A stretch of DNA of 64,000 nucleotides from Ramlibacter sp. (GTDB lineage: Bacteria > Pseudomonadota > Gammaproteobacteria > Burkholderiales > Burkholderiaceae_C): positions 1 through 64,000 of the forward strand of contig NZ_JAQGNQ010000072.1 in the NCBI RefSeq assembly GCF_028291745.1, written 5' to 3'. Positions 33,532 to 42,252 of the stretch are shown piece by piece. The notes below the pieces were generated by a model, which saw nothing but the letters and a program-made list of their open reading frames with translations, was not told the DNA's origin and made no database searches. The position numbers and the translations under genes were made by a program. Each line of letters starts with the position of its first letter. Within the stretch, counting starts at the first letter, position 1.

Positions 33532-33768
33532 GTGACCAATCCGGACCGGCAGTTCCATACGGGAGACATAGTCCGCCTGAAGGCTGGCGGTGCGCCCATG
33601 ATCGTCCGGGCGGTCAGCGGCGACACCGCCTATTGCCAGTGGTACGCGGGCGTGGACCTGCACCAGGGCACCTTCCTGTTCACTTCGCTGCACGACATCA
33701 GCCGCGAACTCCGCAGCGTCCCGGCCGCCCACGCGGTCGCGCAGGAAATTCCGCTTCCGACTGCCTGA
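33532..33768 (+). CDS. YodC-like (DUF2158) small protein
   Basis: The 78-residue protein reads TGDIVRLKAGGAPMIVRAV then GDTAYCQWYAG, the DUF2158 pattern of E. coli YodC (short SH3-like beta barrel with CxW). The start is a GTG at 33532; no ATG lies in frame nearby and the ribosome site is weak. It stands alone. The function of the family is unknown. Confidence 0.65.
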   Translation: MTNPDRQFHTGDIVRLKAGGAPMIVRAVSGDTAYCQWYAGVDLHQGTFLFTSLHDISRELRSVPAAHAVAQEIPLPTA

Positions 33769-33960
33769 GCGAAGTGCGCGTTGTGCTCTTCGCGGCACGA
33801 TAGCGCGTCGCCTCGCCTCACCTCGCCACGCTGCGACGCGCTCCGTCTTGCGCGAACTGTCCTGCATGCACTGGCTGCGCCGGCGCACAGCTGCGCCATG
33901 TACGCCGCCCCGCCCGGAACCGACAATCGTTGGTCTACCTCAGGCAATGGGTGTGGTGCG

Positions 33961-35907
33961 ATGACTGCAAGCAGGCGACTTCCGACAGGAGCAGAGTACC
34001 GGCCGCGCGAAGGCACCCATTTCCGGGTGTGGGCGCCGGCCGCGCGGCGCGTCGACGTGCTGTTCGAAGAGAAGGCCGTGCCGGCGGTGGCACTGCAAGA
34101 CGAAGGCGAAGGCTACTTCGCCGGGCTGGCGGCGCAGGCTCGGCCCGGTCACCGCTACCGCTTCCGCCTCGACGGCGGCGAAGCCTTCCCCGATCCGGCA
34201 TCGCGCTGGCAACCCGAGGGGCCGCACGGGCCGTCGGAAATCGTGCCCCTGGACAGTTATCGCTGGAACGACGGCGGCTGGAAGGGCGTGAGCGCGCAGG
34301 GCCAGGTGCTCTACGAGATGCACATCGGCACCTTCACGCCCGAAGGCACCTATGCCGCCGCCGAGGAGCACCTGCCCTTCCTCAAGGACGTGGGGATCAC
34401 GGTGCTGGAGCTGATGCCCGTCAATGAATTCAACGGCGCTTTCGGCTGGGGCTATGACGGCGTGCAGCTGTTCGCGCCGACGCGGCTGTATGGCAGCCCG
34501 GATGCGCTGCGCCACTTCATCGATCGCGCGCACGCGATCGGCCTCGGGGTGATCCTCGATGTGGTCTACAACCATTTCGGCCCGAGCGGCAATTACCTGG
34601 CGCGCTTCTCGCCGCACTACACCAGCGAGCGCTACGAGAACGAGTGGGGCGAAGCGATCAACTTCGACGACGAGCACAGCGGCCCGGTGCGCGAGTTCTT
34701 TGCCGCCAACGCGGCTTACTGGATCCGCGAATTCCACTTCGATGGCCTGCGGATCGACGCCACCCAATGCCTGTTCGATGCCAGCCCGCGCCACATCGTC
34801 GGCGAAATCGCCGAGCGCGCCCGTGCCGCGGCACCCGGGCGCAGCATCTATCTGGCGGGTGAGAACGAGCCGCAGCACGCGGTGCTGGTCCGCCCGGTCG
34901 CGCAGGGCGGCATGGGCCTCGACGCGCTCTGGAACGACGACTTCCATCACAGCGCCACCGTGGCCGGCACCGGCGCCTGCGAAGCCTATTACACGGAGAC
35001 GCGCGGCACGCCGCAGGAGCTGATCTCCGCGCTCAAATGGGGCTTCCTGTACCAGGGGCAGTATTACGCCTGGCAGAAGAAGCGCCGCGGCCAACCGGCG
35101 CTGGACGCGCCAGCCACCGCCTTCATCCAGTTCCTGCAGAACCACGACCAGATCGCCAACAGCGCGCGCGGGCAGCGGCTGCACGAACTGACCTCGCCCG
35201 GCCGCTTGCGCGCACTGACGGCGCTCTTGCTGCTGACGCCGAGCACGCCGCTGCTGTTCCAGGGGCAGGAGTTCGCCGCGCGCGCACCATTCCTGTACTT
35301 CGCCGATCACGGAGAAGAACTGGACGCGCTCATTCGCCGCGGCCGGCAGGAGTTCCTCGTGCAGTTCCCCAACATCGCGAGCGAAGATGGTGGCAAGCTG
35401 CTCGCTTTGCCGGCCGACGAAGAAACATTCCGACGATGCAAGCTGGACCACGCCGACCGCGAACGCAATGCGCACATCGTGCGCCTGCACCGCGACCTGC
35501 TGCGCCTGCGGCGCGAAGACCCGGTGTTCGCGCTGCAGGACCGGCAGCGCATGCATGGCGCGGTGCTGGGGCCGGAGGCCTTCCTGCTGCGCTTTCTCGA
35601 TCCGCGGGGCGACGACCGACTCCTGGTGATCAACCTCGGTGCGACGCTGCCCCTGCTGCCGATGCCCGAGCCGCTGCTGGCGCCGCCGGCCGGCTGCCGC
35701 TGGCGCCTGCTGTGGCACAGCGAGGCGCCGGTCTATGGCGGCAATGGAATGTCCGAACCCGATGGGGAGCAAAGCTGGCGCCTGCCGCCGCACGCGCTCG
35801 CCGTACTCGCACCGCATGCCGTGGAGGAAGCCGTTGGCCGAAGCCATCCTGAACACGATGCCCTGGCAGGGCAACAACGACAACCCGGAAAGCCTGCTGA
35901 CCCGTGA
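33961..35907 (+). CDS. treZ: Malto-oligosyltrehalose trehalohydrolase
   Basis: TreZ releases trehalose from malto-oligosyltrehalose. The 648-residue protein has an N-terminal CBM48/isoamylase-type domain (EGTHFRVWAPAARRVDVLFE), the GH13 barrel with nucleophile in FDGLRIDATQ, acid/base Glu in LAGENEP, and NHDQIANSARG carrying the third acid. GWGYDGVQLFAPTRLYG is typical of TreZ. Its last 24 codons overlap the start of the debranching-enzyme gene by 74 bases in another frame, so the C-terminal tail is probably not conserved. No treY is in the window. Confidence 0.87.
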   Translation: MTASRRLPTGAEYRPREGTHFRVWAPAARRVDVLFEEKAVPAVALQDEGEGYFAGLAAQARPGHRYRFRLDGGEAFPDPASRWQPEGPHGPSEIVPLDSYRWNDGGWKGVSAQGQVLYEMHIGTFTPEGTYAAAEEHLPFLKDVGITVLELMPVNEFNGAFGWGYDGVQLFAPTRLYGSPDALRHFIDRAHAIGLGVILDVVYNHFGPSGNYLARFSPHYTSERYENEWGEAINFDDEHSGPVREFFAANAAYWIREFHFDGLRIDATQCLFDASPRHIVGEIAERARAAAPGRSIYLAGENEPQHAVLVRPVAQGGMGLDALWNDDFHHSATVAGTGACEAYYTETRGTPQELISALKWGFLYQGQYYAWQKKRRGQPALDAPATAFIQFLQNHDQIANSARGQRLHELTSPGRLRALTALLLLTPSTPLLFQGQEFAARAPFLYFADHGEELDALIRRGRQEFLVQFPNIASEDGGKLLALPADEETFRRCKLDHADRERNAHIVRLHRDLLRLRREDPVFALQDRQRMHGAVLGPEAFLLRFLDPRGDDRLLVINLGATLPLLPMPEPLLAPPAGCRWRLLWHSEAPVYGGNGMSEPDGEQSWRLPPHALAVLAPHAVEEAVGRSHPEHDALAGQQRQPGKPADP

Positions 35908-37882
35908 ATGGCTGGTGACCAACGGGCTGGGCGGCTATGCCTCCGGCTCGATCGCCGGTGTCGCCACGCGCCGCTATCACGGCCTGTTGATCGCGGCCTT
36001 GCCGACTCCGATCGGCCGCACCGTGATGCTGGCCCACATCGGCGAGTGGCTGCGCCTGGCCGACCAGCGCGTGATCCGCCTGTCCGGCGAAGAGGGATCC
36101 GAGGGCAGGTATGAACTGCCCGAGGTGCTGACCGAGTTCCGGCTGGAGATGGGGCTGCCCGTGTGGCGCTATCGGGTCGGCGACGTGGAGGTGGAAAAGC
36201 GCATCGTGCTGCCTTATGGCCAGAACACGGTGCACGTCAATTACCGCGTCAGCGGCGGCAGCGAACCCGTGCGCCTGATCCTGCGACCGCGCATGAACTT
36301 CCGCGGCCACGAAGCGCCGGTTTCGCAGGAGTGCGACGTGCATTGCCGCGTGGAGGTGCAGGGGCGCCGCTGCGAAGTGCATTCGACCCGCGACACCCAC
36401 CTGCCGCCCCTGCGCATGATGCTGCAGGGGCGCGAGGCCGACCTCGTGCTCGAAGGCGGCGCCTGCCAGGAATTCTTCTACCGCGTGGAGGCTGCGCGCG
36501 GCTATCCGGCGCGCGGCAGCGAGTGGACGCCGGGGCGCTTTCGCGCGCAGCTCCATCCCGGCGAAGAGTGCACGCTGATCGCGTCCACCGAAAGCTGGGA
36601 CAAGGTCGATGCGCTCACGCCGCAGCAGGCGCTGCAGGCGGAACACGCGCGGCGCGAGCGCCTGCTGGAACAGGCGGACCCGCAGGCACGCAGCGGCCGC
36701 GCCGCCGAACTGGTGCTGGCCGCCGACCAGTTCATCATCTCGCCCTTCAGCCGCCAGGCCGACGCCGCGCGCGCTCTGGCCGAAGGCGACCAGGCCCGCA
36801 CGGTGATCGCCGGCTACCACTGGTTCACCGACTGGGGCCGCGACACGATGATCAGCCTGGAAGGCCTGACGCTCGCGACCGGTCGCCACGCCGAGGCGGG
36901 CTACATCCTGCGCACCTTCCTGCATTACGTGCGCGACGGCCTGATCCCCAACATGTTTCCCGAGGGGCAGAACGACGGCCTGTACCACACGGCCGATGCC
37001 ACGCTGTGGTTCTTCCATGCGATGGACCGCTACGTCACCGTCACCGGCGACCGGCTCACGCTGCGCCAGGCGATGCCCACCTTCCTCTCGATCATCGACC
37101 ACCACTTGCGTGGCACGCGTTTCAACATCGGTGTCGATGCGCGCGACGGCCTGATGAAGCAGGGGGCGGAGGGCTACCAGCTCACGTGGATGGATGCGAA
37201 GGTCGACGGGTGGGTCGTGACGCCGCGGCGCGGCAAGGCCGTGGAACTGAATGCGCTGTTCTACAACGCGCTGCGCCTGATGGAGCGCTGGCTGCGCGAG
37301 GAGCACGACGAGGCGCGCGCCAGCGAAATGGCGCAGCACGCGCAGCGCACCTACGAAAGCTTCAACCGGCGCTTCTGGAATGCGCAGACCTCGTGCCTGT
37401 ACGACGTGGTCGACGGCGAGAACGGCGACGACGCGGCGATCCGCCCCAACATGCTGTTCTCGATCTCACTGCCGCACCCGGTGCTGGAGCCGCAGCGCTG
37501 GAACAGCGTGCTGGACGTCGCGCAACGCATGCTGCTCACGCCGGTGGGCCTGCGCTCGCTGGCGCCTGGCCATCCCGACTACAAGCCCTATTACGACGGC
37601 GACCTGCGCGCGCGCGATGCGGCCTACCACCAGGGCACGGTGTGGGGCTGGCTGGCCGGCCCGTATGCCGATGCCTGGCTGAAGGTGCACCCGGACGACT
37701 ACCGCGGCGCCGAGCGCTTGATGGATGGCTTTGCCGCCCACCTGAGCGAGGCCTGCATCGGCTCGATCAGCGAGGTCTTCGACGCCGAGCCGCCCTTCAC
37801 CCCGCGCGGCTGCGTCGCGCAGGCGTGGAGCGTGGCGGAGGTGCTGCGGGTGCTGGTGAAGTGCCGGCACGGGGGGCGGTAG
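35834..37882 (+). CDS. Glycogen-debranching enzyme (amylo-alpha-1,6-glucosidase type)
   Basis: The protein of about 682 residues has the N-terminal GDE_N domain (LTREWLVTNGLGGYASGSIA, TRRYHGLLIAALPTP) and a GH133-like (alpha/alpha)6 barrel (AGYHWFTDWGRDTMISLEGL, TADATLWFFHAMDRY, QGTVWGWLAGPYADAW). It removes alpha-1,6 branches from glycogen. The TTG at 35834 has GGAGGAAG at ideal distance; the ATG at 35816 is in frame but lacks a ribosome site. It overlaps the treZ 3' end, so the two are coupled and link glycogen breakdown to trehalose synthesis. Confidence 0.82.
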   Translation: MAEAILNTMPWQGNNDNPESLLTREWLVTNGLGGYASGSIAGVATRRYHGLLIAALPTPIGRTVMLAHIGEWLRLADQRVIRLSGEEGSEGRYELPEVLTEFRLEMGLPVWRYRVGDVEVEKRIVLPYGQNTVHVNYRVSGGSEPVRLILRPRMNFRGHEAPVSQECDVHCRVEVQGRRCEVHSTRDTHLPPLRMMLQGREADLVLEGGACQEFFYRVEAARGYPARGSEWTPGRFRAQLHPGEECTLIASTESWDKVDALTPQQALQAEHARRERLLEQADPQARSGRAAELVLAADQFIISPFSRQADAARALAEGDQARTVIAGYHWFTDWGRDTMISLEGLTLATGRHAEAGYILRTFLHYVRDGLIPNMFPEGQNDGLYHTADATLWFFHAMDRYVTVTGDRLTLRQAMPTFLSIIDHHLRGTRFNIGVDARDGLMKQGAEGYQLTWMDAKVDGWVVTPRRGKAVELNALFYNALRLMERWLREEHDEARASEMAQHAQRTYESFNRRFWNAQTSCLYDVVDGENGDDAAIRPNMLFSISLPHPVLEPQRWNSVLDVAQRMLLTPVGLRSLAPGHPDYKPYYDGDLRARDAAYHQGTVWGWLAGPYADAWLKVHPDDYRGAERLMDGFAAHLSEACIGSISEVFDAEPPFTPRGCVAQAWSVAEVLRVLVKCRHGGR

Positions 37883-37939
37883 GCGCCCCACCTGCAGCGC
37901 AGGAAAAGGATGTCGTGAGGATGTCTTCAGATATCTTTC

Positions 37940-38026
37940 AGGATGTCATCCCGGGCTTGACCCGGGATCCAGACGGCCCCGGATGAACGAAGTCGTGGAT
38001 TGCGGGTCAAGCCCGCAATGACATCC
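37940..38026. repeat. Intergenic palindromic repeat (REP-like), copy A
   Basis: GGATGTCATCCCGGGCTTGA starts the copy and CCCGCAATGACATCC ends it, so the whole 87 bp is a large inverted repeat. Inside it are two smaller palindromes: CCCGGGCTTGACCCGGG and TGCGGGTCAAGCCCGCA. It lies between the convergent debranching-enzyme and topoisomerase genes. Confidence 0.8.
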
Positions 38027-38052
38027 GTTGGCAGGCGCTTGACGGCTATCGG

Positions 38053-39225
38053 CTATTCGCTGGCACGAACCGTGGCTTTCTTCCCAGCCGCCTTCACCCG
38101 CGTCTTCTTCTTCACCACCTCCAGGCTCTCCTTGAGCGAGCCCTCCAGCGTCCGCTGCAAGCGCGACTCCAGCATCGCCAGCACCGCGGCCTCCTCGGGC
38201 CTGAGGCGCGAGAGGTCCTGCCGCAGTTCCTCTTCGACTTCCTCCTTGATCTCCAGCAGCAACTGCCCCTCGATGTACGCGTTCAGTACCTCGGGGTGCA
38301 CATAGCACTTGCGGCAGATCGTCGGCGTGTTGCCCAGGCGCGAGGACACGCGCTCGATCGCCTGCTTGAGGTTCTTCTTCTGCGTGGCCTTGGTGTCGAA
38401 GGCCTCGAACTCCTGCAGCGCCAGCGCCGCCATCACCGTGCCCGCCCAGGTGCGGAAGTCCTTGGCGGTGATGTCGCGGCCGGTGATCTCCTTCAGATAC
38501 GCATTGACGTCGGCGGAGGTGACCTCGCGCACCTCGCCGTCGTCGTCGCGGTACTGGAACAGGCGCTGGCCGGGCAGGTCCTGGCAGGCGCGGATGATCT
38601 TGGCGACGCGGCGGTCCTTCACCTGCAGCCGCCACTGCTTGCCGCTCTTGCCCTTGAACTGGAAGCGCAGCTCCGAGCCCTCGACCTTGACGTGCGGATT
38701 GCGCAGCGTCGTGAGACCGTAGCTCTTGTTCTCCTTCGCGTAGTCGTCGTTGCCCACGCGGATCAGCGTGGTCTCCAGCAGGTGCACCACGGTGGCGAGC
38801 ACCTTCTCGCGGGGCAGCCCGCGCAGCGCCATGTGCTCGGTCAGCCTGGCGCGCACGTCCGGCAGCGCCCGCGCGAACTCCAACATGTGTTCGTACTTGG
38901 TGCTCTCGCGCACCTCGCGGAACTGCGGGTGGTAGCGGTACTGCTTGCGGCCACGGGCGTCGCGGCCGGTGGCCTGCAGGTGGCCGTTGGCGCGGGGGCA
39001 GATCCAGACGTCGGTGTAGGCGGGCGGAATGGCCAGCTTGCGGATGCGCTCCAGCGTCGTCTCGTCCTTCAGCGGATCGCCGTTGGGACGCAAGTACACG
39101 AACGCCTCGCCCTTGCGCTCGCGCCGGATGCCAGGCTCCTCGTCGTTCACGTAGACCAGGCCGGCGGACTCGGCCGCTTCGCGCGGATCGACCGGAGTCG
39201 CGGCCAGGGCTTCGGTGTCCTTCAT
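38053..39225 (-). CDS. DNA topoisomerase IB
   Basis: The 390-residue eukaryote-like topoisomerase IB is of the poxvirus/bacterial type and relaxes supercoils through a 3'-phosphotyrosine. Recognisable blocks are GLVYVNDEEPGIRRERKGEA, RKQYRYHPQFREVRESTKYE, SYGLTTLRNPHVKV, DVNAYLKEITGRDITAKDFR-TWAGT and the catalytic tyrosine in RKCYVHPEV. A lysine-rich tail follows. The start ATG at 39225 is used; the longer frame overlaps the neighbouring gene and is not coding. Confidence 0.88.
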   Translation of the reverse strand: MKDTEALAATPVDPREAAESAGLVYVNDEEPGIRRERKGEAFVYLRPNGDPLKDETTLERIRKLAIPPAYTDVWICPRANGHLQATGRDARGRKQYRYHPQFREVRESTKYEHMLEFARALPDVRARLTEHMALRGLPREKVLATVVHLLETTLIRVGNDDYAKENKSYGLTTLRNPHVKVEGSELRFQFKGKSGKQWRLQVKDRRVAKIIRACQDLPGQRLFQYRDDDGEVREVTSADVNAYLKEITGRDITAKDFRTWAGTVMAALALQEFEAFDTKATQKKNLKQAIERVSSRLGNTPTICRKCYVHPEVLNAYIEGQLLLEIKEEVEEELRQDLSRLRPEEAAVLAMLESRLQRTLEGSLKESLEVVKKKTRVKAAGKKATVRASE

Positions 39226-39227
39226 GA

Positions 39228-40190
39228 TCAATTCCGGAAGTCTTGCGTCACCATCAGGCCGTGGCTGCCGCCATCGAGCACGCCGATGCCCAGGCGCCCG
39301 AACTGCGGCCGCAGGATGTTGGCCCGATGGCCGGGCGAGTGCATCAGCCCCGTGTGGGCCGTGTACAGCGTGGGCGCGAACGCCAGGTTCTCGCCCGCGG
39401 ACAGGTAACCTACCCTGGCCTGCTGCAGGCGGTGGCCCAGGTCCTTGCCATCGGGTGAGACGTGCGAGAAGTAGCCACGCGCGAACATGTCGAAGCTGTG
39501 CGCGCGCGCCAGTTCCGTCAGCTGCACGTCGGGCGCCACCGGCTTCAGGCCCGCCGCGCGGCGCTCGGCGTTCACCATCTCCAGCATCTCGCTTTCCAGG
39601 TCCGGCCGCGGCTGCGCCTGCGTGACGCGGAACTGCAGCGGGATGTTTTCGCGCGACTCCGGGTCCACCGTCACGGCCTGCAGCGTGCGCTCGACGGCCG
39701 GGCCGAAGACGGGCGCGAGCTGCACCTCCACCCACTCGGCGGGCGCGGCGAAGCGCGCTGCCAGGCTGCTCTCGTGGGCCCAGCTGCCCACGCGCGGCCC
39801 GAGCGGCAGCGTCAGGAGCAGCACGGCCACGACGACCGCATGCATCGCCCCATTGACCGCACCGGGAAGGATCCCGAGCAACTTGTTGCCGACGTTGCGA
39901 TGCGTGCGCTCAGGCAGGCGCAGCGCCAGCCGCAGCACGGCGCCGCCGAGAATCACGTGCACCAGCAGGAAGATGGCAACGAACGTGAGCGGCGCGATCC
40001 AGATGCCGAGGGAAGGCGCGATCTGTGCCACCCATCCGGTGACGCCGCGGTAGCCCAGGAAAGCTGCGCCCAGGCTGAGGGCCAGCGTCACCAGGTCGAG
40101 CGCAGCAAACAGGAAGCCCCGCACCCATCCGAGCAGGGCGCCGATGGCCACGACGGCCAGCAACAGCAGATCGATGGCATTGAGGGGCAT
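39228..40190 (-). CDS. CvpA-type membrane domain fused to a CAP/SCP domain
   Basis: Residues 1-135 form a CvpA domain with four hydrophobic helices (IDLLLLAVVAIGALLGWVRG and APLTFVAIFLLVHVILGGAV). Residues 190-320 form a CAP/YkwD-like domain (EMLEMVNAERRAAGLKPV, ELARAHSFDMFARGYFSHVS, GENLAFAPTLYTAHTGLMHS, PGHRANILRPQF) with the CAP histidines and glutamates. The CAP part should lie in the periplasm. It ends two bases before the topoisomerase start. Function of the fusion is unknown; a cell-envelope role is likely. Confidence 0.83.
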   Translation of the reverse strand: MPLNAIDLLLLAVVAIGALLGWVRGFLFAALDLVTLALSLGAAFLGYRGVTGWVAQIAPSLGIWIAPLTFVAIFLLVHVILGGAVLRLALRLPERTHRNVGNKLLGILPGAVNGAMHAVVVAVLLLTLPLGPRVGSWAHESSLAARFAAPAEWVEVQLAPVFGPAVERTLQAVTVDPESRENIPLQFRVTQAQPRPDLESEMLEMVNAERRAAGLKPVAPDVQLTELARAHSFDMFARGYFSHVSPDGKDLGHRLQQARVGYLSAGENLAFAPTLYTAHTGLMHSPGHRANILRPQFGRLGIGVLDGGSHGLMVTQDFRN

Positions 40191-40259
40191 GCCGGCCCAG
40201 TATGGGCGCGGGCCCTGGACTGTTGACGTAGGACGGCGTTGACGCTTCCCCGCAGCACT

Positions 40260-40532
40260 TCAGGGGCGCAGCGCGCCCACGGCGCCGAGCGCGTCGAGAC
40301 AGACCGGCGGCGGTTCCAGCACCCGCTGCGGCGCCACCGTGGCGCAGGCGCAATCCCGCGCCTTTCGGTAGCGCAGGCGCGCCACCGCGAGCGCCTGCTG
40401 GCCATCGAGGAACTCGCCGAGATACTCGGTGCTTGCCTCGCGCGGGAAGCAGCGCGGCGGACATCGGCTGCGGTCGTGGACCGGATAGGCACCATCGGGC
40501 TGCGGCTCGCAGGCGACGAAATAACTGGCCAT
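40260..40532 (-). CDS. Small cysteine-containing protein, unknown
   Basis: The 90-residue protein has five cysteines (FVACEPQP, SRCPPRCFP, RDCACATV) and no signal peptide. The middle part STEYLGEFLDGQQALAVARL looks helical. It stands between the CvpA-CAP gene and the TolB-like gene on the same strand, with gaps of about 70-85 bp. A metal-binding role is possible; the family is not recognised. Confidence 0.55.
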   Translation of the reverse strand: MASYFVACEPQPDGAYPVHDRSRCPPRCFPREASTEYLGEFLDGQQALAVARLRYRKARDCACATVAPQRVLEPPPVCLDALGAVGALRP

Positions 40533-40616
40533 GTTGTGCTCTCCCCTGGGCCGATGCTAGGAAGCCGCTCGACAGGCGAACATCCTCCAAACGGGGGATC
40601 TCCGCAGGAGAGGAGA

Positions 40617-41135
40617 TCAGTGCGGGGGGCGTTCGACCAGGATCCGCCGCAGCTGGCCTGCCATGCTTTGCATGGCCTCGCCCTCGGCCGCGAGCAGGGC
40701 GCGGGCGCCGCCCCGGTAGAAGTTCGCCCAGCGAATGTGCCATTCGCGGGTGTCGCTCAGCTCGACATAGAGGGACGGCTCGCTGGCCGTGCCGTGGCAC
40801 TTGCCCGAGATCAGGTGGCCGATGCGCAGTTCGCGGCAGATCAGTTCCAGCGCATGCGGCGGCGCCTTGGCCAGGAAGTCGGAGCTGATCAGGATTGCCT
40901 GCATCGCGGGATCCGCGGCGAGCCGCTCGCGCAGCAGGTCGGCGATTTCCTCGCCGAGGATGCGCAGGTCGGCGTTGTCGCCGTTCGGCCGGAAGGGCAG
41001 CACCGCCACCAGCGGCCGGCTGAGCTCTGGCGGCACATACGGCGCGGGGTCTGACAGGGGCGATTGAGAGTTCAAGGTCGGGTGGCGCTGCGACGCGGTC
41101 CTGGGTCCTGCGAGCCATTGTTGGACAGAGCGCAC
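40617..41135 (-). CDS. Protein with a TolB-N/adenylate-cyclase-associated-like domain
   Basis: The 172-residue protein contains RPLVAVLPFRPNGDNADLRI, LGEEIADLLRERLAADPAM and LICRELRIGHLISGKCHG, the alpha/beta pattern also found C-terminal to some bacterial adenylate cyclases and in TolB-like proteins. The frame is open to 41261, but the GTG at 41135 has GGGGGAG at good distance and avoids overlap with the next gene. No signal peptide or membrane segment. The function is unknown. Confidence 0.55.
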   Translation of the reverse strand: MRSVQQWLAGPRTASQRHPTLNSQSPLSDPAPYVPPELSRPLVAVLPFRPNGDNADLRILGEEIADLLRERLAADPAMQAILISSDFLAKAPPHALELICRELRIGHLISGKCHGTASEPSLYVELSDTREWHIRWANFYRGGARALLAAEGEAMQSMAGQLRRILVERPPH

Positions 41136-41199
41136 GATTGTTTCTCCCCCATTTGCAGGGGAGAAGCTGGAATAAAAGTCACTTGATTTTTGGACAGAT

Positions 41200-41502
41200 T
41201 CAGTGCGCGCGTTTGCCAGCCGTCGCCCGGCGCCACGCCGCCCGGGTGGCCTCGCGCGCATCCTCCCAGCGCAGCCGCGAGCGGCCGCGGACCTGGTCGA
41301 AATCGCGCTTCAACGCACCTTCGAGCTGTTCGAATTCTCCCTGGCGCCGAACCGGACCGGTGTAACCCACGCGATAGGCGGGCCCGTAATCGTCGTAGGT
41401 CAGATCGTCGCGGTAGTACGGCTCGCGGCGATAGGCCTCGCGCCAGTAGGCCTCTTCGGCCATGGGATTGATGACGGGGAGAGCGGCGTATTCGGTGGTC
41501 AT
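41200..41502 (-). CDS. Short tyrosine- and arginine-rich protein, unknown
   Basis: The 100-residue protein starts MTTEYAALPVINPMAEEAYW and is very rich in Tyr, Arg, Glu and Asp (RREPYYRDDLTYDDYGPAYR), followed by FDQVRGRSRLRWEDAREATR. This resembles small stress-related proteins of Burkholderiales. It lies upstream of the TolB-like gene on the same strand and is divergent from greB (123-bp gap). Confidence 0.6.
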   Translation of the reverse strand: MTTEYAALPVINPMAEEAYWREAYRREPYYRDDLTYDDYGPAYRVGYTGPVRRQGEFEQLEGALKRDFDQVRGRSRLRWEDAREATRAAWRRATAGKRAH

Positions 41503-41625
41503 GGCGCGGGTCCTCGGACAACGCATCGTGCGGCCGGAGAAAGGCTCGTCCATTCGGCGGCGTGCCCTTGTCGCTGTAGGACGCGGGCGCTGTCGCGGCC
41601 TCGTGCCACTGGGTATGCTTGCCGC

Positions 41626-42192
41626 ATGAGCAAGGCCTTCACGCGCGAGAGCGACAGCGAGGAAGACGAGGAGGGCGCGGCGCTGCCCGCGCTGCCCGCC
41701 GGCGGCAAGAACTACATCACGCCGCAGGGATACGCGCGCCTGCGCTCCGAACTGCTGCAGTTGATCGACGAGGAGCGGCCCAAGGTCGTGGAGGTGGTGC
41801 ACTGGGCGGCCAGCAACGGCGATCGCTCGGAGAATGGCGACTACATCTACGGCAAGAAGCGCCTGCGCGAAATCGACCGCCGCATCCGCTTCCTGACCAA
41901 GCGCCTGGAGATCGCGGAGGTCACCGATCCCTCGCTGCACCACGGGCACGACCAGGTGTTCTTCGGGGCGACCGTGAGCTACGCCGAGGAAGACACGGGG
42001 GCCCAGCGCACGATCACCATCCTGGGCATCGACGAGGCGGACAGCGCCCATGGCCAGGTGAGCTGGATCTCGCCGATTGCGCGCGCGCTGCTGAAGGCGC
42101 GCGAGGGCGACGTGGTGAAGCTCGTGACGCCGGCGGGCGTGAAGGGGGTGGAGATCCTGGAGGTGCGGTATCCGGCGCCGGAGGCCGCGTAG
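41626..42192 (+). CDS. greB: Transcription elongation factor GreB
   Basis: The 188-residue protein rescues backtracked RNA polymerase by stimulating transcript cleavage. After an acidic N-terminal extension (residues 1-27) the coiled coil begins NYITPQGYARLRSELLQLID. The tip reads GDRSENGDYIYGKKRLREID with the essential acidic residues, and the FKBP-like domain ends SPIARALLKAREGD. The REN/SENGDYIYGKK form is the GreB type. Confidence 0.9.
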   Translation: MSKAFTRESDSEEDEEGAALPALPAGGKNYITPQGYARLRSELLQLIDEERPKVVEVVHWAASNGDRSENGDYIYGKKRLREIDRRIRFLTKRLEIAEVTDPSLHHGHDQVFFGATVSYAEEDTGAQRTITILGIDEADSAHGQVSWISPIARALLKAREGDVVKLVTPAGVKGVEILEVRYPAPEAA

Positions 42193-42198
42193 GTGTGC

Positions 42199-42246
42199 GT
42201 GGATTGCGGGTCAAGCTCGCAATGACATCGTTCCCGGATGTCATCC
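42199..42246. repeat. Intergenic palindromic repeat (REP-like), copy B, partial
   Basis: GTGGATTGCGGGTCAAGCTC then GCAATGACATC is a half copy with one mismatch in the stem, followed by a second GGATGTCATCC at 42237-42247. It lies in the 60-bp gap between the convergent greB and spoT genes. Confidence 0.75.
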
Positions 42247-42252
42247 AGCTCC

